This document shows, piece by piece, positions 56,441-64,000 of a DNA stretch of 64,000 bases. The stretch lies in assembly GCF_001422365.1 (NCBI RefSeq), contig NZ_LMMT01000012.1, positions 374,712 through 438,711 on the forward strand, written 5' to 3'. The DNA comes from Pseudorhodoferax sp. Leaf265 (GTDB taxonomy: Bacteria > Pseudomonadota > Gammaproteobacteria > Burkholderiales > Burkholderiaceae_C). Made by a program: the position numbers and the translations under genes. Under the pieces are notes generated by a model. That model saw nothing but the letters and a program-made list of their open reading frames with translations. It searched no databases and had not been told where the DNA came from. Each line of letters begins with the position of its first letter. Within the stretch, counting starts at the first letter, position 1.

Positions 56441-57156
56441 CACGGCAGTTGCACGTCGCCCATGCGGGCGACGATGGTGCGGCTGCGCCCCGCCAGGTAG
56501 GCCGAGTTCGGCAGCTTCTCGAAGTAGCGCGGCCGCGGCAGCATCACGGCCAGCCGCGCGGCCTCGTAGGCCGACAGCTGCGCCGCGCTCTTCTTGAAGT
56601 AGTGGCGCGCGGCAGCCTCGGCGCCGAACACGCCTTCGCCCCATTCCACACTGTTGAGGTAGATCTCCAGGATGCGGCGCTTGTCCAGCAGGGCTTCGAG
56701 CACCAGCGTGAGCACGAACTCCTGGCCCTTGCGCAGCAGCGTGCGCTCACCCGACAGGAACAGGTTCTTGGCCAGTTGCTGCGTGATGGTGGAGCCGCCG
56801 ACGATCTTGGCCGGCCTGGCGTTGGGCCGCGTCGTGGCACGTTCCGCGGCCTTCTCGTTCTTCTCCCAGGCCTTCTCCATGGCCTGCCAGTCCACGCCGT
56901 CGTGGTCGGGAAAGCCGGAATCTTCCGAGGCGATGACGGCGCGCTTGAGGTGGTCGGAGATGCGGTCCGCGTCCACCCACTGCTGGCGCCAGTGGAAGCT
57001 GCCGCCGCCGGTCGCCAGGCGCCAGGCCTCCGAGCGCTGGAATGCGGTGGACTGCGGCGCGAGCTGGGCCATCAGCGCGATGCGGGCGACGAAGAACAGC
57101 TGCAGCGCGAGCGCGGCGACGGCAAGCAACAGCAGCCAGCGGCCGATCTGGCGCAT
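56440..57156 (-). CDS. mtgA: monofunctional peptidoglycan glycosyltransferase
   Basis: MtgA polymerises glycan strands from lipid II. The 238-residue protein has an N-terminal membrane anchor (LLLLAVAALALQLFFVARIA near residue 7) and the GT51 motifs: ASEDSGFPDHDGVDW with the catalytic Glu near 77, GGSTITQQLAKNLFLSGER near 120, and RILEIYLNSVEWGEGVFGAE near 158. It has no transpeptidase domain. It abuts aroE directly. Confidence 0.94.
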   Translation of the reverse strand: MRQIGRWLLLLAVAALALQLFFVARIALMAQLAPQSTAFQRSEAWRLATGGGSFHWRQQWVDADRISDHLKRAVIASEDSGFPDHDGVDWQAMEKAWEKNEKAAERATTRPNARPAKIVGGSTITQQLAKNLFLSGERTLLRKGQEFVLTLVLEALLDKRRILEIYLNSVEWGEGVFGAEAAARHYFKKSAAQLSAYEAARLAVMLPRPRYFEKLPNSAYLAGRSRTIVARMGDVQLP

Positions 57157-57990
57157 TCAGGCGTCCACGATGGCGCGCAGCTCGGCCAGCACCTGGGCCG
57201 AGGGCGGGCGCACGCCGCGCCACAGCGCGAAGGATTCGGCCGCCTGCTCGACCAGCATGCCCAGGCCGTCGCGCGCGCGCGCTCCGTGGGCACGCGCCCA
57301 GGCCAGGAAGGGCGCGGCTGCAGGTCCGTACATCATGTCCACGGCCAACGCACCTTCGGCCAGCACGGTGGCCGCGACGGGCACGCTGGCGCCGGCCAGG
57401 CTGCTCGCACTCGCGTTGACGACGATGTCGAAGCGGCCGGGAACCGCGTCGAGCCCGCAGGCCGACAACACGCAGCCGCGCGGCGCGGCCAGTGGCGCGT
57501 GCCGCTCGACGAGCGCCTGGGCCTTGGCGACCGTGCGGTTGGCGACGACGATGCGCCGGGCACCGGCTTCGATCAGCGGACCGAGCACCCCGGCCGAAGC
57601 GCCGCCAGCGCCGACCAGCAGCAGGTCATGGCCGGCGATGGCCTGGCCCGCGTGCTGCGTGATGTCCTGCACCAGGCCGGCGCCGTCGGTGTTGTCGCCA
57701 TAGATGCCCTCGGGCGAGAACTTCAGCGTGTTGCAGGCCTGGGCCAGCTGCGCGCGCGCCGAATGCGCCGTGGCCAGCGCCGCGGCTTCGAGCTTGAACG
57801 GCACGGTCACGTTGCAGCCCTGGCCGCCGCGGTCGCGGAAGGCCTGCACGGCGGCCGTGAAGCCGTCCAGTTCCACATGCAGGCGGTCGTAGACCACGGC
57901 CTCGCCGGTCAGTTCGGCGAAGCGGGCGTGGATCCAGGGCGAGCGGCTGTGGGCGACCGGGTTGCCCATCACGCAGTAATCAAAGCTCAT
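57157..57990 (-). CDS. aroE: shikimate dehydrogenase
   Basis: AroE reduces dehydroshikimate with NADPH. The 277-residue protein has VMGNPVAHSRSPWIHARFAE near residue 7, the catalytic Lys in GCNVTVPFKLEAA near 60, the Asp in GDNTDGAGLVQDI near 100, and the nucleotide loop LLVGAGGASAGVL near 128. It overlaps the TonB-family gene upstream by ATGA. Confidence 0.94.
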   Translation of the reverse strand: MSFDYCVMGNPVAHSRSPWIHARFAELTGEAVVYDRLHVELDGFTAAVQAFRDRGGQGCNVTVPFKLEAAALATAHSARAQLAQACNTLKFSPEGIYGDNTDGAGLVQDITQHAGQAIAGHDLLLVGAGGASAGVLGPLIEAGARRIVVANRTVAKAQALVERHAPLAAPRGCVLSACGLDAVPGRFDIVVNASASSLAGASVPVAATVLAEGALAVDMMYGPAAAPFLAWARAHGARARDGLGMLVEQAAESFALWRGVRPPSAQVLAELRAIVDA

Positions 57991-58856
57991 GGTGGCGTGC
58001 TGACGTTGGTTTGCAGCGTGGCATCGCGCGCGAAGCGAAAGCGCGAGACCACGAGGATCTGGTCGGCCTGCATGCGCATGGCCGGCGTGAAGCCGCCGTA
58101 GGGGCCGGCGGCGCGCGCGATGGCCTGGGCGCGCTGGTCCAGCAGGCGGTTGCCCGAGCTCTCGGCGACCTCGGTGGACAGCACCTGGCCGCTGTGGTCC
58201 ACCGTGATGATCATGACCAGTTCGCCGTACAGCTTCCTGCCGTTGTGTTCGGGGAAGTTCTGCGTGCCGCGCTCCTCGACCTTGCGGCGCAGCGCGTCGT
58301 AGTAGACGGCGTAGACCGCCTCGCGCGTGGAGGGGCTCACCACGCGGCGCTTGGGCCGCGCGTTTTCGATCTCGATGCGCCGCTCGATCTCGGCCAGGTG
58401 CTGCAGCAGCTGGCGCCGGCGCTCGTCCTGCTCGCGTGCCTCGGCCGATTCGCTGATGTTGCGCGGGTCGGGCGGCGGCAGCGCGGCCAGCATGCGCGTG
58501 ACCTGGGCCAGCAGCAGGGTTTGCTGCTGGTGCATGGCCTCGACCTGGCGCTGCGCCTCTTCGATGGCGTCGCCGACGTCGGCGCGCGGCGAAGGCGGCA
58601 GCGGCGAGGTGGCGCGCCCGGCCGCGGCATCGCCGCCGCCGGCCAGGGAGGTCTGGGCGATGGCCTGGGCCTTGTCGGGCCGCTCGTCGGACTTGGCGTT
58701 GACGAGGATGACCTCCAGCGGCGTGTCCTGGAACAGCCGGTCGAACGCGGCCGGGTCGGCAAAGCGCACGGCCAGCAGCGCGGCGTGCGCGGCGACCGAG
58801 AACAGCAGTGCCGCCTGCAGCGTGCTGAGTCGGCGCAACCAGGCCGGCGCCTTCAT
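57987..58856 (-). CDS. TonB-family energy transducer-like protein
   Basis: The 289-residue protein has one N-terminal membrane segment (LQAALLFSVAAHAALLAVRF near residue 13), a periplasmic region with predicted coiled coil (EAQRQVEAMHQQQTLLLAQV near 100, EIERRIEIENARP near 158), and a C-terminal TonB-like domain (GELVMIITVDHSGQVLSTEV near 218, then SSGNRLLDQRAQAIARAAGP). TonB carries energy from ExbBD to outer-membrane receptors, but no exbB or exbD gene lies nearby. It might instead be a TonB-like or TolA-like envelope protein. It overlaps the RNB gene by ATGA. Confidence 0.83.
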   Translation of the reverse strand: MKAPAWLRRLSTLQAALLFSVAAHAALLAVRFADPAAFDRLFQDTPLEVILVNAKSDERPDKAQAIAQTSLAGGGDAAAGRATSPLPPSPRADVGDAIEEAQRQVEAMHQQQTLLLAQVTRMLAALPPPDPRNISESAEAREQDERRRQLLQHLAEIERRIEIENARPKRRVVSPSTREAVYAVYYDALRRKVEERGTQNFPEHNGRKLYGELVMIITVDHSGQVLSTEVAESSGNRLLDQRAQAIARAAGPYGGFTPAMRMQADQILVVSRFRFARDATLQTNVSTPP

Positions 58857-60913
58857 GGCGTGGGTGCGTCCTCTGCCGGGGCGACCGGCGCGTCCATGTC
58901 CACGGCGATCGCGATGGGGCCGGCCGCGGCCTCCTCGTCGTCCGTCTCTTCCTCGGTGGCGGCGGGCGCGTCCAGCGGGTCCAGCCGTTCGACCACGGTG
59001 CCGGCCACGTCCAGCGTGATGAGGTCGATGGCGCCCAGCTTCACGCGCACATGGGCGGCGCGCGGCAGGCCTTGCGCGCCCATCACGCCCAGCACCAGCG
59101 GCAGGGTGTCGGCGCGCACCAGGCCGTCCTTGATGACCTGGCCGTCGATCTCGGTGATGCCGTTCTGCTGCAGGTACATCAAGGTCCAGAAGCGTTCCAT
59201 GCCGCCCTGGAAACCGTTGTAGGCGCTGTAGGCGGCATCGAAGCTCGAGATGATGGAGAACAGGTCGGCGTCCTTGGGCTTGAACGGCGCGGCCAGCGCG
59301 GCCGTCTTGCCATGGCGCGCGCAGGCGATGATCTGCCACTGGTTCACGAGGTCGGTGTAGCGGCGCAGCGGCGAGGTGCTCCAGGCGTAGGCCGGCACGC
59401 CGATGCCTGCGTGCGGCAAGGCCTTGGTGCCCATGCGCACCTTGACGCCGGGCGCCAGGCTGGCCTGGCTGCGGTAGATGCCGGGCACGCCGCAGGCCGC
59501 CAGCCACTGGCCCCAGCTGCTATTGGCCAGGATCATGGCTTCGGCCACGATCAGGTCGAGCGGGGCACCGCGTTGGCGCACGCTGATCTCCACGCGTTCG
59601 CGGCCGGCCGGTTCCTCGCCCAGCGGCGCCTCGGGGCTCTCGACGAGGCGGAAGTTGTAGTCCGGCCGGTTGAAGGTCTCGGGCTTGCCGCGCACGACTT
59701 CGCGCTGGGCCTTGAGGTGGCGCGCCAGCCGGTACAGGAAGGCCAGTTCGGCCGGCTGCACACCCGCCGGAAGATCCGGCAACGCGGGCGGCGTCTCCTG
59801 CGCCAGCCATTCCTCGGTGATCAGCGTGTCCAGCTGGTCATGGCGCAGGTTGGCGGCGATCGGCACGCGTTCCAGCCGGGTCTCGGTGCCACGCAATGCC
59901 AACGTCTGGGCGTCGAAGCGCGCGTACAGCGAGACGGCTGGGCAGTCGCGCCCTTCCTGCAGCGTGTAGCTCTGCACCACCTCGTCGGGCAGCATGGTGA
60001 TCTTGTGGCCGGGCATGTAGACCGTGGACAGGCGCGTGCGCGCCACCTGGTCGATGGCCGTGCCGGGCGCAATCGCCAGGCCCGGTGCGGCGATGTGGAT
60101 GCCGACCGTGACCTCGTCCGTGCCCAGGCCCTGCAGCGACAGCGCATCGTCGATCTCGGTGGTCTGCGAATCGTCGATGGAGTAGGCGCGCACGGCGGCC
60201 ACCGGCAGTTCGTCGGCGATGGCCGGGGCCTGCAGCGCGGCGAAGCCCGTGCCCTTGGGGAACTGGTCGAACAGGAAGCGGCGCCAGTGGAACTCGTAGG
60301 GCGAATCGATGGCGCCGGCGCGCTGCAGCAGGTCCAGCGGCGCGGTCTGCGTGGCGCGCGAGGCCTCGACCACGGCCTTGTACTCGGGGCCGTTCTTGTC
60401 GGGCTTGAACAGGATGCGGTAGAGCTGGTCGCGGATGGGCGCGGGGCAGCGGCCCTCGGCCAGTTCCTGCGCCCAGTCGTCGATCTGCAGCTGCAGCAGC
60501 CGCTTCTTCTCGATGGCCGCCAGTGCCTGCTGGATCTGCTCGGCCGGGGCCTTGCGGAAGCGCCCCTTGCCGGCGCGGCGGAAGTAGTGCGGCGCTTCGA
60601 ACAGGCGCAGCAGCGCGCCGACCTGCTGGGCCAGCGTGGCGTTGTCGCTGAAATAGACCTTGGCGAGGTCGGCAAAACCGAATTCGTCGTCGCTGGCGAA
60701 CTCCCAGGCCAGTTCGAGCTCGATGGACTCGGCCTGCGAGCGGGCCTCGGCCAGCAACACCTGCGGCGTGGGCTTCTCGAACTTGAGCAGCAGGTTGGCG
60801 GCCTTGACCTTGACCCGCTTGCCGCTGTCCAGCTCCACCTGGGCCGAGGCATCGGCCTCGGACAGCACCCGGCCGGTCATGAACTTGCCGGCTTCTTCGA
60901 ACAATGCGTACAT
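58853..60913 (-). CDS. ribonuclease II family (RNB domain) exoribonuclease
   Basis: The 686-residue protein has an N-terminal RNA-binding region, then the RNB catalytic core with AYSIDDSQTTEIDDALSLQG near residue 246 containing the magnesium aspartates, TVYMPGHKITMLPDEV near 298 and YAWSTSPLRRYTDLVNQW near 505, then a degraded S1-like C-terminus and an acidic Ala-rich tail. It should degrade mRNA 3' to 5'. The family is related to, but shorter and different at its ends from, E. coli RNase R. Distance to the YqiA gene is 30 bases. Confidence 0.9.
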   Translation of the reverse strand: MYALFEEAGKFMTGRVLSEADASAQVELDSGKRVKVKAANLLLKFEKPTPQVLLAEARSQAESIELELAWEFASDDEFGFADLAKVYFSDNATLAQQVGALLRLFEAPHYFRRAGKGRFRKAPAEQIQQALAAIEKKRLLQLQIDDWAQELAEGRCPAPIRDQLYRILFKPDKNGPEYKAVVEASRATQTAPLDLLQRAGAIDSPYEFHWRRFLFDQFPKGTGFAALQAPAIADELPVAAVRAYSIDDSQTTEIDDALSLQGLGTDEVTVGIHIAAPGLAIAPGTAIDQVARTRLSTVYMPGHKITMLPDEVVQSYTLQEGRDCPAVSLYARFDAQTLALRGTETRLERVPIAANLRHDQLDTLITEEWLAQETPPALPDLPAGVQPAELAFLYRLARHLKAQREVVRGKPETFNRPDYNFRLVESPEAPLGEEPAGRERVEISVRQRGAPLDLIVAEAMILANSSWGQWLAACGVPGIYRSQASLAPGVKVRMGTKALPHAGIGVPAYAWSTSPLRRYTDLVNQWQIIACARHGKTAALAAPFKPKDADLFSIISSFDAAYSAYNGFQGGMERFWTLMYLQQNGITEIDGQVIKDGLVRADTLPLVLGVMGAQGLPRAAHVRVKLGAIDLITLDVAGTVVERLDPLDAPAATEEETDDEEAAAGPIAIAVDMDAPVAPAEDAPTP

Positions 60914-60943
60914 GGGCGGTATTGTCCCCGAGCCGGGTGAAGC

Positions 60944-61531
60944 CTAAGCGGCCAGCAGGAAATCGAAGACTTCGTCGATGTGCGCGGGGAATTCGCTGAT
61001 GGCGTGGTCGCTGCCTTCGAGCAGCCGGATGCGGGCCTCGGGATAGCGCGCGCACATCTCGCGCCAGTCCAGCACCTCGTCGCCCTTGGCCACGATGGCG
61101 AACATGCGCGCGGTGTCGGCCGCGGCGGCCTGCTGCTCCAGCACGCGCAGTTCCGCCACGTGGTCGGGCGTGAAGACGAAGCGCTGCGCCGGGTCGTGCC
61201 AGCCGCTGTGCTCGCCGATGTGGCGCGACAGGTCGCGCGCCGGGTGCACGGCCGGGTTCAGCAGCACGGCGCGGCAGCCGGTCTGCGCGGCCACGCAGGT
61301 GGCGTAGAAGCCGCCCAGCGAGGAGCCGACCACGGCCATGCGCTCGCGCGGCCAGTCCTGGGTGCCGGCCAGCAGGCCGTCCATGGCCTCGCGCGGCGAG
61401 GGCGGCAGCTGCGGGCACCACCAAGTGAGGTCCGGGTGCTGTGCCTGTACACGCGCGGCCATCAGGCGGGCCTTGGTTGACAGCGGCGAGGAGCGAAAGC
61501 CATGCAGGTAGAGCAGGTGGGTCAAGGACAT
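60944..61531 (-). CDS. YqiA-type alpha/beta-hydrolase
   Basis: The 195-residue protein is an alpha/beta-hydrolase of the YqiA/UPF0227 esterase family. It starts MSLTHLLYLHGFRSSPLSTK, has the nucleophile elbow VVGSSLGGFYATC near residue 70, an Asp in AKGDEVLDW near 150 and His in EGSDHAISEF near 175. The physiological substrate is unknown. It is divergent from the LysR gene with an 87-base gap. Confidence 0.88.
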   Translation of the reverse strand: MSLTHLLYLHGFRSSPLSTKARLMAARVQAQHPDLTWWCPQLPPSPREAMDGLLAGTQDWPRERMAVVGSSLGGFYATCVAAQTGCRAVLLNPAVHPARDLSRHIGEHSGWHDPAQRFVFTPDHVAELRVLEQQAAAADTARMFAIVAKGDEVLDWREMCARYPEARIRLLEGSDHAISEFPAHIDEVFDFLLAA

Positions 61532-61618
61532 GGTGTGAGCAAGTGTTTCGGGATGCGCCGCAAAGCCTGCGGGCACCACAGAATCCGCGACCGACAAAAA
61601 CAAGCGGAGGAGACCCGC

Positions 61619-62542
61619 ATGGCCGTCCATTTCGACCTCGTCGATCTGCGCCTGATGGTACGCATTGCCGAAGCCAACAGCCTCACGCGCGGCGCCGAGG
61701 CCTCGCACATCTCGCTGCCCGGCGCCAGCATCCGCGTGAAGAACCTGGAGGAAAGCGTGGGCACCAAGCTGCTCTACCGCACCAGCCAGGGCGTGACGCT
61801 GACGCCGCCGGGCCAGGCCATGGTGCAGCACGCGCGCCTGGTGCTGGCGCAGCTGGAGCACCTGCGCGGCGAACTGCAGGAGTACGCCAAGGGCGTGAAG
61901 GGCCATCTGCGCGTGTTCGCCAACACCACGGCGCTGGAGTATTTGCCTGGCGTGCTGAAGGAGTACCTGGTCGGCCATCCCGACGTGAACGTGGATCTGC
62001 GCGAGAAGCTGAGCCCGGACACCGTGCGCGCCGTCAGCGAAGGGCAAACCGACATCGGCCTCGTGGCTGGCGCCGTGCGCACCGAGAATCTGGAGGTGAT
62101 TCCCTACCGCGTGGACCGGCTGGTGCTCGTGGTGGCCACCGGCCATGCCTTTGCGCAGGCACCCTGCATGGCTTTCGGGGACACGCTGGACTGCGACCAC
62201 ATCGGCTTGTCGGAGGCCAGCGCACTGCACGGCTTCCTGCGCCGTGTGTGCGACAGCCTGCACCGGCCCATGCAGGTGCGCATCCAGGTCGGCAACTTCG
62301 AGACGGCCTGCCGGCTCATCGAGGCGGGCACCGGCATCGGCGTGCTGCCGGCCAGCGCGGCCGCGCGCCACGCGCAGTCCATGGCCATCCGCACGGTGTC
62401 GCTGTCCGACGACTGGGCCGTGCGCGCCCAGCAGATCTGCATGCGCAGCCTGAAGGCGCTGCCGCCGTTCGCGCGCGACCTGGTCGACCTGCTGGTGGCC
62501 GATGCGGCGGCGGCCCGGGCGCAGCAGCTGGAAACGGCCTGA
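61619..62542 (+). CDS. LysR-family transcriptional regulator
   Basis: The 307-residue protein has an N-terminal helix-turn-helix (LVDLRLMVRIAEANSLTRGA near residue 6, then SLPGASIRVKNLEESVGTKL) and an effector domain containing GVLPASAAARHA near 240. AAGCGGAGGAG precedes the ATG at 61619. It converges on the dehydratase gene with no base between the stops, and faces YqiA divergently. A target is not evident. Confidence 0.9.
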   Translation: MAVHFDLVDLRLMVRIAEANSLTRGAEASHISLPGASIRVKNLEESVGTKLLYRTSQGVTLTPPGQAMVQHARLVLAQLEHLRGELQEYAKGVKGHLRVFANTTALEYLPGVLKEYLVGHPDVNVDLREKLSPDTVRAVSEGQTDIGLVAGAVRTENLEVIPYRVDRLVLVVATGHAFAQAPCMAFGDTLDCDHIGLSEASALHGFLRRVCDSLHRPMQVRIQVGNFETACRLIEAGTGIGVLPASAAARHAQSMAIRTVSLSDDWAVRAQQICMRSLKALPPFARDLVDLLVADAAAARAQQLETA

Positions 62543-63358
62543 TCAGTCCGCGCACTCGGCGTGCGCCCGCAGCGCGAGCCGGCCCGCGGCATCCTGGGCC
62601 CACAGTGTGCGATGCCCCGGGCCGTCGTCGCGCCCGGCCAGGCGCAGTGGCTGGCCGGCCGGCACCGGGCGCAGCAGCGTGCAATCCAGTGCGTGCAGGG
62701 CGGTGTCCGGCCGCTCGCGCCGCAGCAGGTCCACCGCCAGCGTGGCCAGCAGGGCCGGCGGCAGCAGGCCGGTGGCGCCGTCGTGCGCGGCCTGGCTGTC
62801 GAAGCGCAGGGCCGCATAGCGGAACAGCAGCACGGCGCCGGGCGTCAGCAGCCGCGCGAAATGCGCCTCGGCGGGTGCCGGCTGCGGCGTGGTGCCGGGC
62901 CGGGCGCCGGCCGCGCGGCAGACCAGATCCTGTTCTTCCTCGAGTGCCAGTCCCTGGGCGTTGGTGATCTCGTGGCGCAGCGTCAGCCGCACGCCGCCTT
63001 CGGGCAGGGCCTGCGCCTGCTGCACGCGCGATTGGCGCAACATCTCGTCGCCCACGCGCAGCGCATGGTGGAAGCGCAGCCGCACGCCGGTCCACTGGCG
63101 CTGCGGCCATTCGGGCGGCAGCAGTTCGGCGTGGCGGTCAGCCTCGCCGTCGCGCTCCACGCCGCTGGTGGTGCGCAGCGGCCAGAAGAACAGCCAGTGC
63201 GCCAGCGGCGGCAGCGCATCGCCCGGCAGCGGCGGCCGCTCGGCATGGTCCAGCGTGGCCGCCAGCGCGGCCAGCGGCGCGGCCGTGACCTCGTCCACGC
63301 GCTGTGTGCTGCGGCCCCGCAGCCGGCGCAATGCGGCCTGCACGTCGTCATCCGTCAT
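62543..63358 (-). CDS. FAS1-like/MaoC-type dehydratase (HTD2, mesaconyl-CoA hydratase-like)
   Basis: The 271-residue protein has a divergent N-terminal hot-dog half (PLAHWLFFWPLRTTSGVERD near residue 50, VRLRFHHALRVGDEML near 92) and a C-terminal hot-dog half (TPGAVLLFRYAALRFDSQAA near 170) with the family LLPPALLATLAVDL. These features match FAS1-like or mesaconyl-CoA hydratase-type proteins acting on acyl-CoAs. No acyl-CoA transferase is next to it. It converges on the LysR gene. Confidence 0.83.
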   Translation of the reverse strand: MTDDDVQAALRRLRGRSTQRVDEVTAAPLAALAATLDHAERPPLPGDALPPLAHWLFFWPLRTTSGVERDGEADRHAELLPPEWPQRQWTGVRLRFHHALRVGDEMLRQSRVQQAQALPEGGVRLTLRHEITNAQGLALEEEQDLVCRAAGARPGTTPQPAPAEAHFARLLTPGAVLLFRYAALRFDSQAAHDGATGLLPPALLATLAVDLLRRERPDTALHALDCTLLRPVPAGQPLRLAGRDDGPGHRTLWAQDAAGRLALRAHAECAD

Positions 63359-63587
63359 GCGGCAAGCTTGGCGGCGCAGGCCCGGCGCGTCCATTTGGTT
63401 TTCGGCAAGCGGCCCTTCAAGCGCATTGAAGCGCCGCGCTGAGGCCCCCCTTTGCCATCTTTTAATACCGCGCCGCTGGCCCTTTGGCGATGATGGTCCA
63501 GCCCCGTGTGCCGGCCCGTTCACGAGGAGACCCGCGGGGCGCGCGGAGCGTTCAGCATCTGCCGGCCCTCGCCAAGGAGGAGATGCC

Positions 63588-64000
63588 ATGGGAACCCCCT
63601 ACCGATTCGTTCCACTGCTGCTGGCCGCGGCCAGCCTGGCCGTGTTGCCGGCCTGTGCACAGCAGCCGCAGCAGCCCGACTGGTGCAAGTCCAAGTGGGG
63701 CGCCAACGACGAGATCGGCGCCGGCAACCTGCTCACGCCCGAACTGGCGCTGGCCGCGTCCAAGCTGGTCAAGACCGGCAAGACCTACCGGCTGGGCGTG
63801 GAGACCAATGCCAAGACGCCGGCCTATGGGCCGCGCAGCTGGGCGCTGGTCATCAACCAGCCCGGCCAGGTCGGCGGCGTCGGCCTGGGCGCCACCAAGA
63901 CCAACTACAACGACGACATCTACATGGGCTACGTGGGCACCGGCACGCAGATCGACGGCATGGGCCACATCGGCGTGGACAACGTCTACTACAACTGCAA
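63588..64000 (+). CDS. cyclase-family protein, N-terminal part, exported
   Basis: The gene is cut by the window edge after 137 residues. It starts with a signal peptide (VPLLLAAASLAVLPACAQQP near residue 8) whose LPAC may be a lipobox or a cleavage site. The mature part has DEIGAGNLLTPELALAASKL near 41 and the metal-site region YVGTGTQIDGMGHIG near 115, matching the cyclase/kynurenine formamidase family, where the second metal ligand His is here Gln. These enzymes hydrolyse cyclic or N-formyl amides. The 229-base gap before it shows no other gene. Confidence 0.83.
   Translation, partial: MGTPYRFVPLLLAAASLAVLPACAQQPQQPDWCKSKWGANDEIGAGNLLTPELALAASKLVKTGKTYRLGVETNAKTPAYGPRSWALVINQPGQVGGVGLGATKTNYNDDIYMGYVGTGTQIDGMGHIGVDNVYYNC

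Noticed and set aside
63359-63587. Gene or regulatory element between the dehydratase and cyclase genes
   Set aside because: No frame with a ribosome site and no clear promoter or operator could be supported apart from the AAGGAGGAG site of the cyclase gene.

Overview
The window is a gene-dense, high-GC (roughly 70%) stretch of a betaproteobacterial chromosome, most likely order Burkholderiales and probably family Comamonadaceae. The evidence is a Bug-type periplasmic binding protein beside LysR and IclR regulators, a DUF4148 exported protein, a DksA with almost no zinc cysteines, a HslV with a short N-terminal extension, and a complete division and cell wall (dcw) cluster. Genus-level placement is inference. 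No tRNA, phage, insertion sequence or CRISPR array was seen, and no gene-free stretch exceeds 300 bases.

Region 1 (1-9,100) holds a partial FAD oxidoreductase, a divergent LysR/Bug pair followed by an amidase, an IclR regulator divergent from pyrC, and pyrC coupled to a NYN-domain gene and a DUF3025 gene. htpX follows, with a good heat-shock-type promoter, then a small DUF4148 protein between two hairpins. Region 2 (9,100-15,700) is mostly minus strand: flavin reductase, metallo-hydrolase, FAD-dependent COG2509 protein, the remnant of an M14/aspartoacylase-like gene, a J-domain protein, its J-less paralogue and cysK. The RNase P RNA gene lies divergently beside cysK.

Region 3 (15,700-23,500) is the most accessory-looking part. 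A minus-strand operon (PuuE-like deacetylase, GntR regulator, flavin reductase, and an RsuA-like protein without its catalytic Asp) faces a plus-strand branched-chain-type ABC importer. In that importer the second permease and both ATPases are one 824-residue polypeptide. A perfect 12-bp GntR-type palindrome lies between the two transcription units, so together they look like a regulated uptake and catabolism module of unknown substrate.

Region 4 (23,500-35,100) carries a NUDIX-metallo-beta-lactamase fusion, dapF-DUF484-xerC, an RlmI-type methyltransferase, a COG0523 metallochaperone, dksA, a STAS-domain protein and hslVU. Region 5 (35,300-54,100) is the dcw cluster, all on the plus strand and mostly with overlapping stops and starts: mraZ, rsmH, ftsL, ftsI, murE, murF, mraY, murD, ftsW, murG, murC, ddl, ftsQ, ftsA, ftsZ, lpxC. 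Oddities are an acidic insert in MurD, a 29-codon minigene copied from the murC start, a lower-GC patch in rsmH and two copies of an intergenic repeat.

Region 6 (54,100-64,000) has a tiny membrane protein gene after lpxC and then a long minus-strand run: ruvC, and a coupled set of a ribonuclease II family gene, a TonB-family gene, aroE, mtgA, an acyltransferase and a CdsA-like gene. It ends with a YqiA-type hydrolase divergent from a LysR regulator, a FAS1/MaoC-type dehydratase, and the start of a cyclase-family gene cut by the window edge.
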